Origin: JACCTH01 sp050741915
Lineage (GTDB): Bacteria; Actinomycetota; Acidimicrobiia; Spongiisociales; ZC4RG35
Direction: 5' to 3'
Assembly: GCA_050741915.1 (NCBI GenBank)
Contig: JBOGEX010000109.1
Location: 1-38,852, forward strand
Length of the DNA: 38,852 nt
The translations under genes and the position numbers were made by a program. Below are positions 25,412 through 33,837 of the stretch, piece after piece. Position 1 is the first letter of the stretch. Each line of letters opens with the position of its first letter. Below the pieces are notes generated by a model. That model saw nothing but the letters and a program-made list of their open reading frames with translations, searched no databases and was not told the DNA's origin.

Positions 25412-27063
25412 GCGGCGCCTACCAATCTCCCACGTTTGCTGCTCCCATCGACCTCGACCTGTCGAGGAACGAGGGCAACCCAACCGTCACCAGCATCGAC
25501 CTTGCGCCCGGAGATCTGGCCGCCGTGACGTCCAGGTATCCCGATACGGGGCGACTCAGCGAAGCAGTGGCCGCCCGTCATGGCCTCAGCGTCGACCGCG
25601 TCCTGGTCACCGCCGGTGGTGACGACGCCCTTTTTCGCTGTTTTCTCGCCTCCGCGGGCCGCGCCCTGGTGGCCACCACTCCCACGTTCGAGATGGTGAG
25701 ACGCTATGCAGCTCAGCTGGAGACACCACTGATCGAGGTGCCGTGGTGGGACGGCGACTTCCCGGTAGACGACTTCCTAACGAAAGCGGCGGGTACCCCG
25801 GGCACCGCCGTTGTGGTCTCACCCAACAACCCGACAGGCAATGTCATCACCCCGGCTGACCTGGCCAAGGTCTCCGACGTCTACCCGCTCGTCGTCCTCG
25901 ACGCCGCCTATGCCGAGTTCGCCGACGAAGAAGTGACCGAAGCGGCATTGGAGATGGGCAACGTCGTGGTGATCAGGACTTTGTCCAAGGCTTTTGGCCT
26001 GGCCGGTCTCCGTGTCGGTTATGTCCTCGGTGCCGAAGCCGTCGTCCGTCGCCTGGCCACCTTTGGATCGCCCTTCTCGGTGTCGGCGCTCTCCGCGGCG
26101 CTGGCCGCGGAGGCCCTGGAGACACGGGTGGACGAGGCCTACGATTTCGCGGCCGGCATAGCCGGGCGTCGCGAACGTCTGGCGTCCCTCCTCGACGAAC
26201 TGGGTTGCGAGCCTCTCCCCTCGCAGGGGAACTTCGTGCTGGCGACCAATGTCGACCCTTCCTGGCTGGTCCCGGCCGCCGCCGCGCTCGGTGTCGGCCT
26301 GAGACGCTTCGACGACCGACCAGAGCTGTGCCGCTGTGTGCGGATCACCGTCCCCGGCAGCGAAGAGGACTTCGTCCGTCTGGAGAGGACGCTCCGTACG
26401 GTTCTCGCTCCCCAGGCGCTGCTCTTCGACATGGACGGGGTCTTGGCCGACGTGAGGGACTCGTTCCGGGCCGCCATCGTCGCCACGGCCGCGCAATTCG
26501 GCGTGACCGTCACCGGTGACGACATCGCATCGGCCACGGCCCAGGGGAACGCCTCCGACGATTGGGAGCTGACCCGTGGCCTCTGCGCAGCCGGCGGCGT
26601 CGATATTCCCTTCGAAACTGTGCGTGACGAGTTCGAGCGGATCTACGGGGGACAGGACGGGCGAGAGGGGCTCAAGATGGCCGAGCGCCTACTGGTGTCC
26701 CCGGACTCGCTGGAGTCCTGGTCTGGCCGCTATCGCCTCGGCATTGTCACGGCGCGGCCCCGCAAAGACGCCGTGGACTTCCTGGAACGGTTCGACCTCC
26801 GACGGTTCTTCGCCACCGTCGTCACCCGAGAAGATGCCCCCGCAAAGCCCGATCCGGCGCCCGTCCGGGTCGCCCTGAGTCGCCTCGGTGTCGATCGGTC
26901 GTGGATGTTCGGGGACACGGTCGACGCCCTGGCGGCGGCCCGGGCGGCTGGTGTCGTCCCCATCGGTGTGGTCGTTCCCGGCGACGATCGTTCGGCCCTC
27001 ACGGCTTCCGCTCGCATCGTGGAGTCGGTCAAAGAGATCGAGGAGGTCCTCGATGCAACGTAA
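25408..27063 (+). CDS. hisC: Histidinol-phosphate aminotransferase fused to HAD-family phosphatase
   Basis: 551 residues. Residues 1 to about 333 are a class I/II PLP aminotransferase of the HisC group: SPNNPTG (138-144), DAAYAEF (165-171), PLP lysine at about 194 in RTLSKAFGLAGLRVGY. Residues about 336-551 are a HAD phosphatase with all four motifs: DMDGVLAD (nucleophile Asp341, acid Asp343), VTARPRKDA, KPDPAPVRVAL and MFGDTVDALAAAR. HisC makes histidinol phosphate and the following step removes that phosphate. No hisN, hisJ or HisB-type phosphatase is seen here, so the HAD half is a good candidate for histidinol-phosphatase. That role is inference. Confidence 0.93.
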   Translation: MSGAYQSPTFAAPIDLDLSRNEGNPTVTSIDLAPGDLAAVTSRYPDTGRLSEAVAARHGLSVDRVLVTAGGDDALFRCFLASAGRALVATTPTFEMVRRYAAQLETPLIEVPWWDGDFPVDDFLTKAAGTPGTAVVVSPNNPTGNVITPADLAKVSDVYPLVVLDAAYAEFADEEVTEAALEMGNVVVIRTLSKAFGLAGLRVGYVLGAEAVVRRLATFGSPFSVSALSAALAAEALETRVDEAYDFAAGIAGRRERLASLLDELGCEPLPSQGNFVLATNVDPSWLVPAAAALGVGLRRFDDRPELCRCVRITVPGSEEDFVRLERTLRTVLAPQALLFDMDGVLADVRDSFRAAIVATAAQFGVTVTGDDIASATAQGNASDDWELTRGLCAAGGVDIPFETVRDEFERIYGGQDGREGLKMAERLLVSPDSLESWSGRYRLGIVTARPRKDAVDFLERFDLRRFFATVVTREDAPAKPDPAPVRVALSRLGVDRSWMFGDTVDALAAARAAGVVPIGVVVPGDDRSALTASARIVESVKEIEEVLDAT

Positions 27064-27637
27064 GGCTGAATTGAGCCGCAAGACCAGCGAAACCGACATA
27101 ACGGTCTCTCTGACCATCGACGGTTCCGGGCTCGGCACGGTCAGCACCGGGCTCGGATTCCTCGATCACATGCTGGGAGCGCTCGGCAGGCACTCCGGAT
27201 TCGATCTCGCGATTCAGGCCGCAGGAGACAACGAAATGGATGACCACCACACCGTCGAGGACTGTGCCATCGTCCTCGGCCGCGCCCTCGACGAGGCCCT
27301 CGGTGACCGCTCGGGGATCACTCGGTTCGGCTCGGCCTACGCCCCTCTCGACGAGTCGTTGGCCCGTGCCGTGGTCGATCTCTCCGGCCGGCCCTGGTCC
27401 GAGGTGGACATCCCGTTCAACCGTCCCGCCATCGGGGATGTGGCCACCGAGAATGTCATCCACTTCTTCCGCAGCTTCGCCCTCGAAGTCAGGATGGCGC
27501 TCCACGTCGACCTGATCCGGGGGGACAACGACCACCACAAAGCGGAGTCCGCCTTCAAGGCCCTGGCTCTCGCCCTCCGCGAGGCAGTGGTCCTCAGAGG
27601 TGACGGGATTCCCAGCACCAAGGGGAGTCTGCGATGA
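27053..27637 (+). CDS. hisB: Imidazoleglycerol-phosphate dehydratase
   Basis: 194 residues, monofunctional size. Metal-binding motifs typical of the family are visible: GFLDHMLGALGRHSGFDL, DDHHTVEDCAIVLGRAL and a second HH in GDNDHHKAESAFKALALAL. The enzyme dehydrates imidazole glycerol phosphate to imidazole acetol phosphate, the substrate of HisC. ATG at 27053 is preceded by GAGGAGG and overlaps the end of hisC-HAD by 11 bases. The absence of an N-terminal phosphatase domain means histidinol-phosphatase must come from elsewhere. Confidence 0.96.
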   Translation: MQRKAELSRKTSETDITVSLTIDGSGLGTVSTGLGFLDHMLGALGRHSGFDLAIQAAGDNEMDDHHTVEDCAIVLGRALDEALGDRSGITRFGSAYAPLDESLARAVVDLSGRPWSEVDIPFNRPAIGDVATENVIHFFRSFALEVRMALHVDLIRGDNDHHKAESAFKALALALREAVVLRGDGIPSTKGSLR

Positions 27638-28242
27638 CTGCACTCACAGTCGTTCCCACTGGAACGGCGAACCTCGCGTCGGTCCTTGCCGCGTTCCGAC
27701 GACTCCGGGTCGAACCGATGGTGACCCGTGACATCTCGGTCGTCGAGAAGTCCGATCGGGTCGTCCTCCCCGGTGTCGGGTCATTCGGGGCGGCGATGAC
27801 TGAGCTGGATCGTCTCGACATGCGGGACGTATTACGCAGGCGACTCGATGACGGAAGACCGACCCTCGCCATCTGTGTTGGAATGCAACTGCTCGCGACA
27901 GCGAGCGACGAAAGTGACGGCATCGAGGGTCTTGGCCACCTGTTCGGGCGGGTCACCCGTTTCCCGCAGACGGTGCGTGTCCCCCAACTTGGATGGAACC
28001 GCGTGGTGGCGGAAGCGGGCTGCCTTTTCCTGCGCGATGGGTGGGCCTACTTCGCCAACTCCTACCGAATCGAAGAACCTCCCGACGGATGGTCGGCGGC
28101 GGGTAGCGACCACGGGGGCAGGTTCGTCGCCGCTCTCGAGCGCGGCGACGTCCTAGCCTGCCAGTTCCACCCCGAGCTGTCCGGTTCGTGGGGCAGCGAC
28201 ATCCTGGGGAGTTGGCTCGAGACGACGGGGAGGACGGCGTGA
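27634..28242 (+). CDS. hisH: Imidazole glycerol phosphate synthase, glutamine amidotransferase subunit
   Basis: 202 residues, class I glutamine amidotransferase. It hydrolyses glutamine and channels ammonia to HisF. The nucleophile Cys81 lies in AICVGMQLL, and His179/Glu181 in CQFHPELSG; the oxyanion strand PGVGSFGAAM is near residue 46. It overlaps hisB by four bases (ATGA) and touches hisF at TGATG, so the two subunits are likely made in equal amounts. Confidence 0.95.
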   Translation: MTALTVVPTGTANLASVLAAFRRLRVEPMVTRDISVVEKSDRVVLPGVGSFGAAMTELDRLDMRDVLRRRLDDGRPTLAICVGMQLLATASDESDGIEGLGHLFGRVTRFPQTVRVPQLGWNRVVAEAGCLFLRDGWAYFANSYRIEEPPDGWSAAGSDHGGRFVAALERGDVLACQFHPELSGSWGSDILGSWLETTGRTA

Positions 28243-28994
28243 TGTTGGCCAACCGGGTGATCCCCTGTCTCGACGTAGACGAGGGACGGGTGGTCAAAGG
28301 TGTCCGTTTCCAGGGCCTGCGCGACGCCGGCGATCCCGTGGAGTGCGCCCGCGCCTACGAAGACCAAGGTGGCGACGAGATCGTCCTGCTGGACGTCTCG
28401 GCGACTCCAGAGGGGCGAGCCAACAACCTCGGTGTGGTCGAGGCGGTACGACGGGAACTCAGCATCCCGCTCACGGTCGGTGGCGGCGTCCGGGAAGCTG
28501 ACGACGCGGCGCGACTCCTTGCATCCGGAGCCGACAAGGTGGGGGTCAACACCGCGGCCGTCGAGCGACCGGACCTGATCGCCGAGATGAGCAGCCGATT
28601 CGGGGCGCAATGCACCGTGGTTGCGGTCGATGCCGCTGTGATCGGGGTCTCGTGGGAGGTGGTCGTGCGCAGTGGCAAGGTCCGCACCGGACTCGACACC
28701 ATTGAATGGTGCCAGAAGGCCGTTGCCCAGGGAGCAGGCGAGATCCTGCTCACCAGCTGGGACCGGGACGGCACCGGCGAAGGGTACGACCTCGACCTGA
28801 TCCGCCAGGTTTCGGCAGCGGTCAATGTCCCGGTCATCGCCTCGGGCGGTGCCAGCGGACACCCTCATATGGCCGCAGCCATCCAAGCCGGCGCTTCGGC
28901 AGCGTTGGTCGCATCGATCCTCCACGACGGTGTGACCACGGTAGGCGACCTCAAGTCGGGCCTCACTGCTGCCGGGATCGAGGTGAGGCCATGA
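28242..28994 (+). CDS. hisF: Imidazole glycerol phosphate synthase, cyclase subunit
   Basis: 250 residues, a TIM barrel that closes the imidazole ring and releases AICAR. Catalytic aspartates are in IPCLDVDEGRVVKG and VVAVDAAVIG. Phosphate-binding loops are VGGGVREADDA and IASGGASGHPH. ATG at 28242 shares one base with the hisH stop and has GGGGAGGA upstream. It ends in an ATGA overlap with the hisA fusion. Confidence 0.95.
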   Translation: MLANRVIPCLDVDEGRVVKGVRFQGLRDAGDPVECARAYEDQGGDEIVLLDVSATPEGRANNLGVVEAVRRELSIPLTVGGGVREADDAARLLASGADKVGVNTAAVERPDLIAEMSSRFGAQCTVVAVDAAVIGVSWEVVVRSGKVRTGLDTIEWCQKAVAQGAGEILLTSWDRDGTGEGYDLDLIRQVSAAVNVPVIASGGASGHPHMAAAIQAGASAALVASILHDGVTTVGDLKSGLTAAGIEVRP

Positions 28995-30244
28995 TCATTC
29001 CTTCGGTCGACATAGTGAGAGGCAGCACCGTCCAGCTCGTGGGAGGGGAGCGTCAGGTGATCGACGCCGGAGATCCCAGGTCTGTGCTCGACGGCTTTTC
29101 ACTGGTGGGCGAGGTCGCCGTGGTCGACATCGACGCGGCGCGTGGGGAAGGCAACAACCGCGAGCTCATCGCCGAGCTGTGTCTCCGTGCCCGGATCCGG
29201 GTCGGTGGCGGCATCCGCAGCACAGCCGATGCTTTGGGGTGGCTCGACGCGGGAGCGAACAAGGTGATCATCGGGACCGCAGCCAGTGAGGACCTCCTCT
29301 CCGATCTCCCGGCAGACCGGGTGATCGTCGCCCTCGATGCCCGACACGGTGAGGTTGTCACCCACGGGTGGAGAGAGGGGAGCGGACGGGATCTCTTGGA
29401 ATCTGTGGAGCGTTTCCGCGATCTGTGTGGCGGGTTCCTGGTCACCTTCGTGGAGAGGGAAGGTCGGATGGACGGAACCGACGTCGAGCTGGCGCGCCAG
29501 GTCGTCGACAGGGCGGGCGAGGCGCGTGTGACCATCGCTGGGGGCATCACCACCGCCGATGAGATCGCAAAGCTCGACTCGTTGGGTGCCGACGCGCAAG
29601 TGGGCATGGCGCTCTACACGGGGCGGTTAAGCCTTGCCGATGCCCTCGGCGCCATGCTCCATAGCGATCGCAGTGACGGGCTATGGCCGACGGTCGTTGT
29701 AGATGAGCACGGGATCGCCCTGGGTCTCGCCTGGTCGAGCCTCGAGAGCTTGAGTCAGGCGATCGAATCGAGACGTGGCATCTATCAGAGCCGGAGCCGG
29801 GGTTTGTGGGTCAAGGGGGAGACGTCGGGGGCGGTCCAGGAGCTGATCGGTGTCGACGTCGACTGCGACCGCGACGCCCTACGCTTCACCGTTCGCCAGA
29901 GCGGCGGCTTCTGCCATACCGGCACCAGGTCGTGCTGGGGCGAGGACCGTGGGCTGGGACGTCTCGGTCGGAGACTCGAGGTTATTGCGAAGCGGAGACC
30001 CGACGGCTCCAACACCGTACGTCTTCTCGACGAACCCGACCTGTTAACGGCCAAGCTCGGCGAGGAGCTGGCCGAGTTTCTCGAACCCGACGCCGACATC
30101 GCAGCGGAAGCAGCCGACCTCCTCTATTTCACGCTGGTAAGAAGCATCGCCGCCGGCGTGTCAGTCGCGGACATCGGATCGATCCTCGACCGAAGAGAGG
30201 GCCGGGTCAGCCGGAGACCAATGGCGGCCAGGGAGGTCGAGTGA
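28991..30244 (+). CDS. hisA: Trifunctional HisA-HisI-HisE fusion
   Basis: 417 residues in one frame. Residues 1 to about 225 are HisA, the ProFAR isomerase (catalytic Asp7 in VDIVRG, Asp116 in ALDARHG, VGGGIRS, TIAGGITTADE). About 228-318 is HisI, PR-AMP cyclohydrolase (IYQSRSRGLWVKGETSG, zinc cysteines 292, 308 and 315 in DCDRDALRF and GFCHTGTRSCW). About 322-410 is HisE, PR-ATP pyrophosphatase (AKLGEELAEFLEPDADIAAE, ADLLYFTL). HisIE fusions are common; joining them behind HisA is unusual. The protein would carry steps 2, 3 and 4, with domains in reverse pathway order. All key residues appear present. Confidence 0.94.
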   Translation: MIIPSVDIVRGSTVQLVGGERQVIDAGDPRSVLDGFSLVGEVAVVDIDAARGEGNNRELIAELCLRARIRVGGGIRSTADALGWLDAGANKVIIGTAASEDLLSDLPADRVIVALDARHGEVVTHGWREGSGRDLLESVERFRDLCGGFLVTFVEREGRMDGTDVELARQVVDRAGEARVTIAGGITTADEIAKLDSLGADAQVGMALYTGRLSLADALGAMLHSDRSDGLWPTVVVDEHGIALGLAWSSLESLSQAIESRRGIYQSRSRGLWVKGETSGAVQELIGVDVDCDRDALRFTVRQSGGFCHTGTRSCWGEDRGLGRLGRRLEVIAKRRPDGSNTVRLLDEPDLLTAKLGEELAEFLEPDADIAAEAADLLYFTLVRSIAAGVSVADIGSILDRREGRVSRRPMAAREVE

Positions 30245-31497
30245 ACAGACTGTTGCGTCGGATGAGTGCGGCCGAGCTCAACGGAGCAAGCCGGCCTCCG
30301 ATCGGCGCCGACATCAGGGAGACGGTCATCGAGATCGTCGAGGATGTCCGAGCTGGTGGCGAGGAGGCACTTCGTTCCCATGCCGAGAGACTCGGCGACA
30401 TCGAACCAGGTCAGCCACTCACCGTCGACCGGCACGAGCTCAAGGCCTCATTCGACTCGGTGGACGAGGAGTCACAGAACCTTCTCAGGCGCGTGCATCG
30501 CCGGATCGAGAGTTTCAGCCGTGCCCAGAGAGAAGGGGCTTCGGATCTCAACCTGCAGATCGACGGCGGCCAGGCCGGTCACCGGTGGATCCCCGTTGGG
30601 TCGGTAGGCGCGTATGCCCCGGGTGGCCGTTACCCGTTGCCGTCGTCCGTGCTGATGACTGTGACTCCGGCCCGGGTGGCAGGAGTGAACAGCGTCTGGC
30701 TGGCGTCCCCACACCCGTCTCCTTTGATACTGGCCGCGGCATGGATCGGTGACGCCGACGGTGTTCTGACCGTAGGCGGAGCCCAGGCGGTCGCCGCTCT
30801 CGCCTTCGGCACGGTGACTCCTCCGGTAGATGTCGTGGTGGGACCGGGTAACAAATGGGTCACTGCCGCAAAACGGCACCTATTCGGAGAGGTAGGAATC
30901 GACGGGCTGGCCGGTCCCAGTGAGATCCTGGTGATCGCCGACCAGACCGCCGACCCGAGGCTGGTGGCCATCGATCTGCTCGCCCAGGCTGAGCACGACG
31001 TCGATGCGGTGCCTTCTCTGATAACCCCATCCGCGGAACTGGCTGATGAGGTAGAACGGGCGCTTGCCGAGCAGCTGGAGGATCTCCCCACAGCCGAGAC
31101 CGCCAGGGCGGCACTTTCCAATGGAGTTTGTGTGATCGTCGACGATCTACGCGCCGCGGCGGTGATCACCGACGGGCTGGCACCCGAGCACCTCGCTCTC
31201 CACGTCGATGATCCCCATAGCGTGGCATTGCAGGTGAGGAACTACGGGTCGGTGTTCATCGGCGGCTCCGCCGCCGAGGCTTTCTCCGACTATGGGGCGG
31301 GGCCGAATCACGTCCTGCCTACCGGTGGTGGGGCGAGGTTCAGCGCAGGGCTGTCGGTGTTCACCTTCCTCAAGCCAACCACCTGGCTATCGGTGGATGA
31401 TCCCGATGCGCTGGTCGAGGACACGGCCCGTCTTGCCCGTCTCGAGGGTCTCGAAGCCCACGCCCGCGCCGCTCTGGCCCGGTCACGAGGCAGCTGA
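30241..31497 (+). CDS. hisD: Histidinol dehydrogenase
   Basis: 418 residues. It oxidises histidinol to histidine in two NAD-dependent steps. Zinc-site residues Gln249 and His252 lie in AQAEHDVDAVP and the catalytic pair Glu316-His317 in GLAPEHLALH. YAPGGRYPLPSSVLM, GPGNKWVTAAKRHL and DYGAGPNHVLPTGGGARFSAGL are standard family segments. GTG start at 30241 overlaps the preceding stop (GTGA) and has AGGGAGG upstream. The C-terminus (LARLEGLEAHARAAL) is complete. An integrase remnant begins right after the stop. Unusually, hisD closes rather than opens the operon. Confidence 0.96.
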   Translation: MNRLLRRMSAAELNGASRPPIGADIRETVIEIVEDVRAGGEEALRSHAERLGDIEPGQPLTVDRHELKASFDSVDEESQNLLRRVHRRIESFSRAQREGASDLNLQIDGGQAGHRWIPVGSVGAYAPGGRYPLPSSVLMTVTPARVAGVNSVWLASPHPSPLILAAAWIGDADGVLTVGGAQAVAALAFGTVTPPVDVVVGPGNKWVTAAKRHLFGEVGIDGLAGPSEILVIADQTADPRLVAIDLLAQAEHDVDAVPSLITPSAELADEVERALAEQLEDLPTAETARAALSNGVCVIVDDLRAAAVITDGLAPEHLALHVDDPHSVALQVRNYGSVFIGGSAAEAFSDYGAGPNHVLPTGGGARFSAGLSVFTFLKPTTWLSVDDPDALVEDTARLARLEGLEAHARAALARSRGS

Positions 31498-31915
31498 CCT
31501 CGTATCTCGGGAGCAAGCGGTCGAGGACTCTCGCCATGCCCTCGAGGACCGTCGCCGCGTTCCGCAGACACCGTCAGCGTCAGCTGGAAGAACGCTTGAT
31601 AGCTGGAGCTCGGTGGCCGGCGCAATGGGAAGGCCTGGTCTTCGTGACCCCCAATGGCCCACCGGTCGATCCTGCCAATATGCGGCGCCTTGTCAGACGT
31701 ATTGCCGGTGCGCGGGGATCGACGGCAGCGTAACTCCTTACGATCTTCGGCATACGGCCACCTCGGTTCTCTCGGCTACCGACGTGGCCCCGGAGCTATT
31801 GGCGGACCTCCTGGGTCATGTGGACAACCGGATGGTGTTCCGTCACTACCGCCACCCGGTGACGCCGACCATCAACGTCGCGGCTAAACACATCGAGCGC
31901 GCCATAAAGGCTTGA
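31498..31915 (+). pseudogene. Tyrosine recombinase (integrase) C-terminal remnant, frameshifted, copy C
   Basis: One frame reads SKRSRTLAMPSRTVAAFRRH then RQRQLEERL..., VFVTPNGPPVDPANMRRLVR, RIAGA. After a frameshift near 31700, a second frame continues AGIDGSVTPYDLRHTATSVL, LLADLLGHVDNRMVFRHYRH and ends IERAIKA at 31915. DLRHT, LLGH and HYRH are the C-terminal Arg, His and Tyr boxes of phage-type integrases. The N-terminal half is missing: the homology begins at the hisD stop codon. This is the largest integrase scar in the window. Confidence 0.88.
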
Positions 31916-31918
31916 GGT

Positions 31919-32060
31919 GGGGTGCCAGTTGGGGTGCCAGTGGGGTGCCAAACCATACATCGATCGATCCGCCGTTGGCTGTTGGATGTTTGACCTCTAA
32001 TACCGCGAATCGCCTGTCGTGGCTTGCGTTTTCTGGCACGCCGGGAGACATCTCGCGACC
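31919..32060 (+). repeat. Integrase-flank repeat, copy C (tandem GGGGTGCCAGT)
   Basis: Three tandem units of about 11 bases (GGGGTGCCAGT at 31919, 31931 and 31942) follow the integrase stop by three bases. A 30-base stretch here (31919-31948) is identical to 37727-37756. Further on, AATCGCCTGTCGTGGCTTGCG (31996-32016) matches copies B and D. No half-tRNA follows; the similarity fades after about 32060. The units could be integrase arm-binding sites. Confidence 0.7.
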
Positions 32061-32136
32061 TCAGGGAACAACCCACTGAGCCTCCCCCGCTTCTTCGGAC
32101 ACGTACCGTTGGTGTTTGAGGCACCGAGATTGGAAG

Positions 32137-32290
32137 ATGGTGATGCCTGCCGAGTTTCCGGAGAAGGGCTATGGCTTTGGCCCCGGGAAGGGTCAAAGCC
32201 GATCGTGGAGTGGCCCGAGAGTTGGGGATTTCAGATTCGGGTTTACGTTGCTGGATGGCCCAGCAGAACCACCTAACCGGAGACTTTCTC
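32137..32290 (+). pseudogene. IS3-family OrfA (helix-turn-helix) remnant, frameshifted
   Basis: A start-like segment reads MVMPAEFPEKGYG. A second frame reads PREGSKPIVEWPESWGFQIR and then VYVAGW. With small indels this restores the OrfA pattern (ALAREGSKPIVEVARELGIS, SGLRRWMAQ) of IS3-type transposases. No OrfB catalytic gene follows. A decayed insertion sequence at the border of the integrase scar. Confidence 0.6.
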
Positions 32291-32389
32291 TTGGGGGAGT
32301 TGTGACCCGAGAGATTCGTTAGTAGTGGCTACCTCCCGCCGCTGGTGGTACGGCGTTAAGCGCTGGTTGTTGATGGCGACAGCCAAGTT

Positions 32390-32641
32390 GTGTCTTCGGC
32401 GGGGGAAGATGTTCTCGAGGGCTACGACTTCGAGACGTGGGGTACATTCGAACATCCAGCGATTGTCGGACCGGACCTTGAGGAGTTCCTTATTGTCGGG
32501 CCACCATATCCGCAGGTCCCAGAGGCAAGAGTGCCAGCAGAGGGTTATCGGGTCACGATGCGGTTCGATCCGGATTCAGGCAACAGCCAGTTCGGATGGG
32601 TATTCGTCGGCATGAAAGGTGAGGTGCTCGACGGCGGCTGA
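32390..32641 (+). CDS. Hypothetical protein, 83 residues
   Basis: GTG at 32390, frame to 32641. The sequence is acidic with a regular coding look (DVLEGYDFETWGTFEHPAIV, PEARVPAEGYRVTMRFDPDS, FGWVFVGMKGEVLDGG). It has no signal peptide or membrane segment, and I do not recognise a family. It lies about 135 bases before the CHAT gene on the same strand and could be a small partner or a fragment. No convincing ribosome-binding site, so the start is uncertain. Confidence 0.45.
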   Translation: MSSAGEDVLEGYDFETWGTFEHPAIVGPDLEEFLIVGPPYPQVPEARVPAEGYRVTMRFDPDSGNSQFGWVFVGMKGEVLDGG

Positions 32642-32776
32642 AGCCTCTCGATCTACGGTTGCGAACATCCCAACATGGTCTGAGTCCAACGAATCCGATC
32701 CAAACTTGCGATCTGTGCAGCCTTGGCTAGTGGCACGATCTGCTGTTTCGATGACGACCGGTGAGGTCCAAGGAGT

Positions 32777-33837
32777 ATGAGCGCGAGCCAGTACCGAAGT
32801 CAGCTCGAACGTAAGCGCAAGCAGCGGGTCGATACAGACGAGAAGGCCGGTCAGTACCGGAGCAAGGAATCCCGAAAGCGAGCCGATGCCGATAAGGCAC
32901 GGCAGGCCGCAGCAAAGACCAGTAGCGAAACTACCGCCACAAGCAAGTTGCGCGAGGCCGAACGACGCGACAAAGAGGCCGCTGCAGCGGGCACGGAGGC
33001 GAGTCGATGGCAAGGGAAGGCTTCCCGTTATGCCACGGAGGAGGCCAACCTTGCGGCCAAGCTAACCCAGGCGGAGAGGTCTGATGCTGATGCGGTCGAG
33101 CGGAAACGTAGACGCGACCAGCAGCAGGCTGACCGCAAAGCGGCGGCCGATCGCGCGGCGTTGGAGTACCGGATCAGTCATGCTGAGTCGGCTGTAGATC
33201 GTGCTGTGCGCGAGTTGCGTGCTCCAAAGATCGAGAAGCTGCGTGTCCTGGTTCTCGGTGCGTCTTCAGAAGGTGATCTTCGTGTTGGCCGGGAGCAAAA
33301 GCGCATACGTGCTGCTGTGGAATCCGCATTGCATCGGGACCTGATTGAGTTGGATGTACGCCCCGCCGCCACCACCGCTGATCTACTCGATGGCATCACC
33401 AAGTTCCGCCCACATGTCGTGCATTTCTCTGGCCATAGCAGTGAGGACTTAATCGTCTTCGAAGACGAACGTGACGAACGACACGAGGGTGTGATCGTCA
33501 CTGCCGAGGCGTTCGCCGCGGCTATCAGGGCCACCGACGCCCCACCGTTGCTGGTTCTGTTGAACGCATGCCGCTCCGCGGGCCAGATCGACAATCTGGT
33601 TGCTCAAGTGGTCCCGTTCGCGATTGGTATGGCTAACGAGATCGAGGACGGCGACGCGATCAATTACGCGGCTAGTTCTACGCATCGGTCGCCAATGGTC
33701 AGTCCGTCTACGCCGCGCACGTCGCAGGGCAGGCCGCCCTCGAACTTGCAGGGCTTGACAGCGCGGATCTACCGACCCTCGCTTGGGCCCATGATGTCGA
33801 CCCCGAGTCGACGATCCTTGTCGAACCCGTCGGGTAG
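32777..33837 (+). pseudogene. CHAT-domain (caspase-like) protease with N-terminal coiled coil; frameshift near 33674
   Basis: Residues about 1-150 are a charged Arg/Ala/Glu/Lys-rich coiled coil. From about 155 a CHAT caspase-like domain follows (LRVLVLGASSEGDLRVGREQ). The His is at about 220 (VHFSGH) and the Cys at about 265 (LLNACRSA), the expected catalytic dyad. After NYAAS near 33674 the frame should shift by one base. The shifted frame reads FYASVANGQSVYAAHVAGQA, ALELAGLDSADLPTLAWAHD and ends at a stop, 33835-33837, like intact relatives. Unshifted, it runs to 33940 as junk. CHAT proteases often serve in defence or programmed death. The frameshift may be real or a sequencing error. Confidence 0.8.

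Noticed and set aside
31919..31950. Tandem 11-base repeats as a CRISPR array
   Set aside because: The units are contiguous with no spacers, and no cas genes are in the window.
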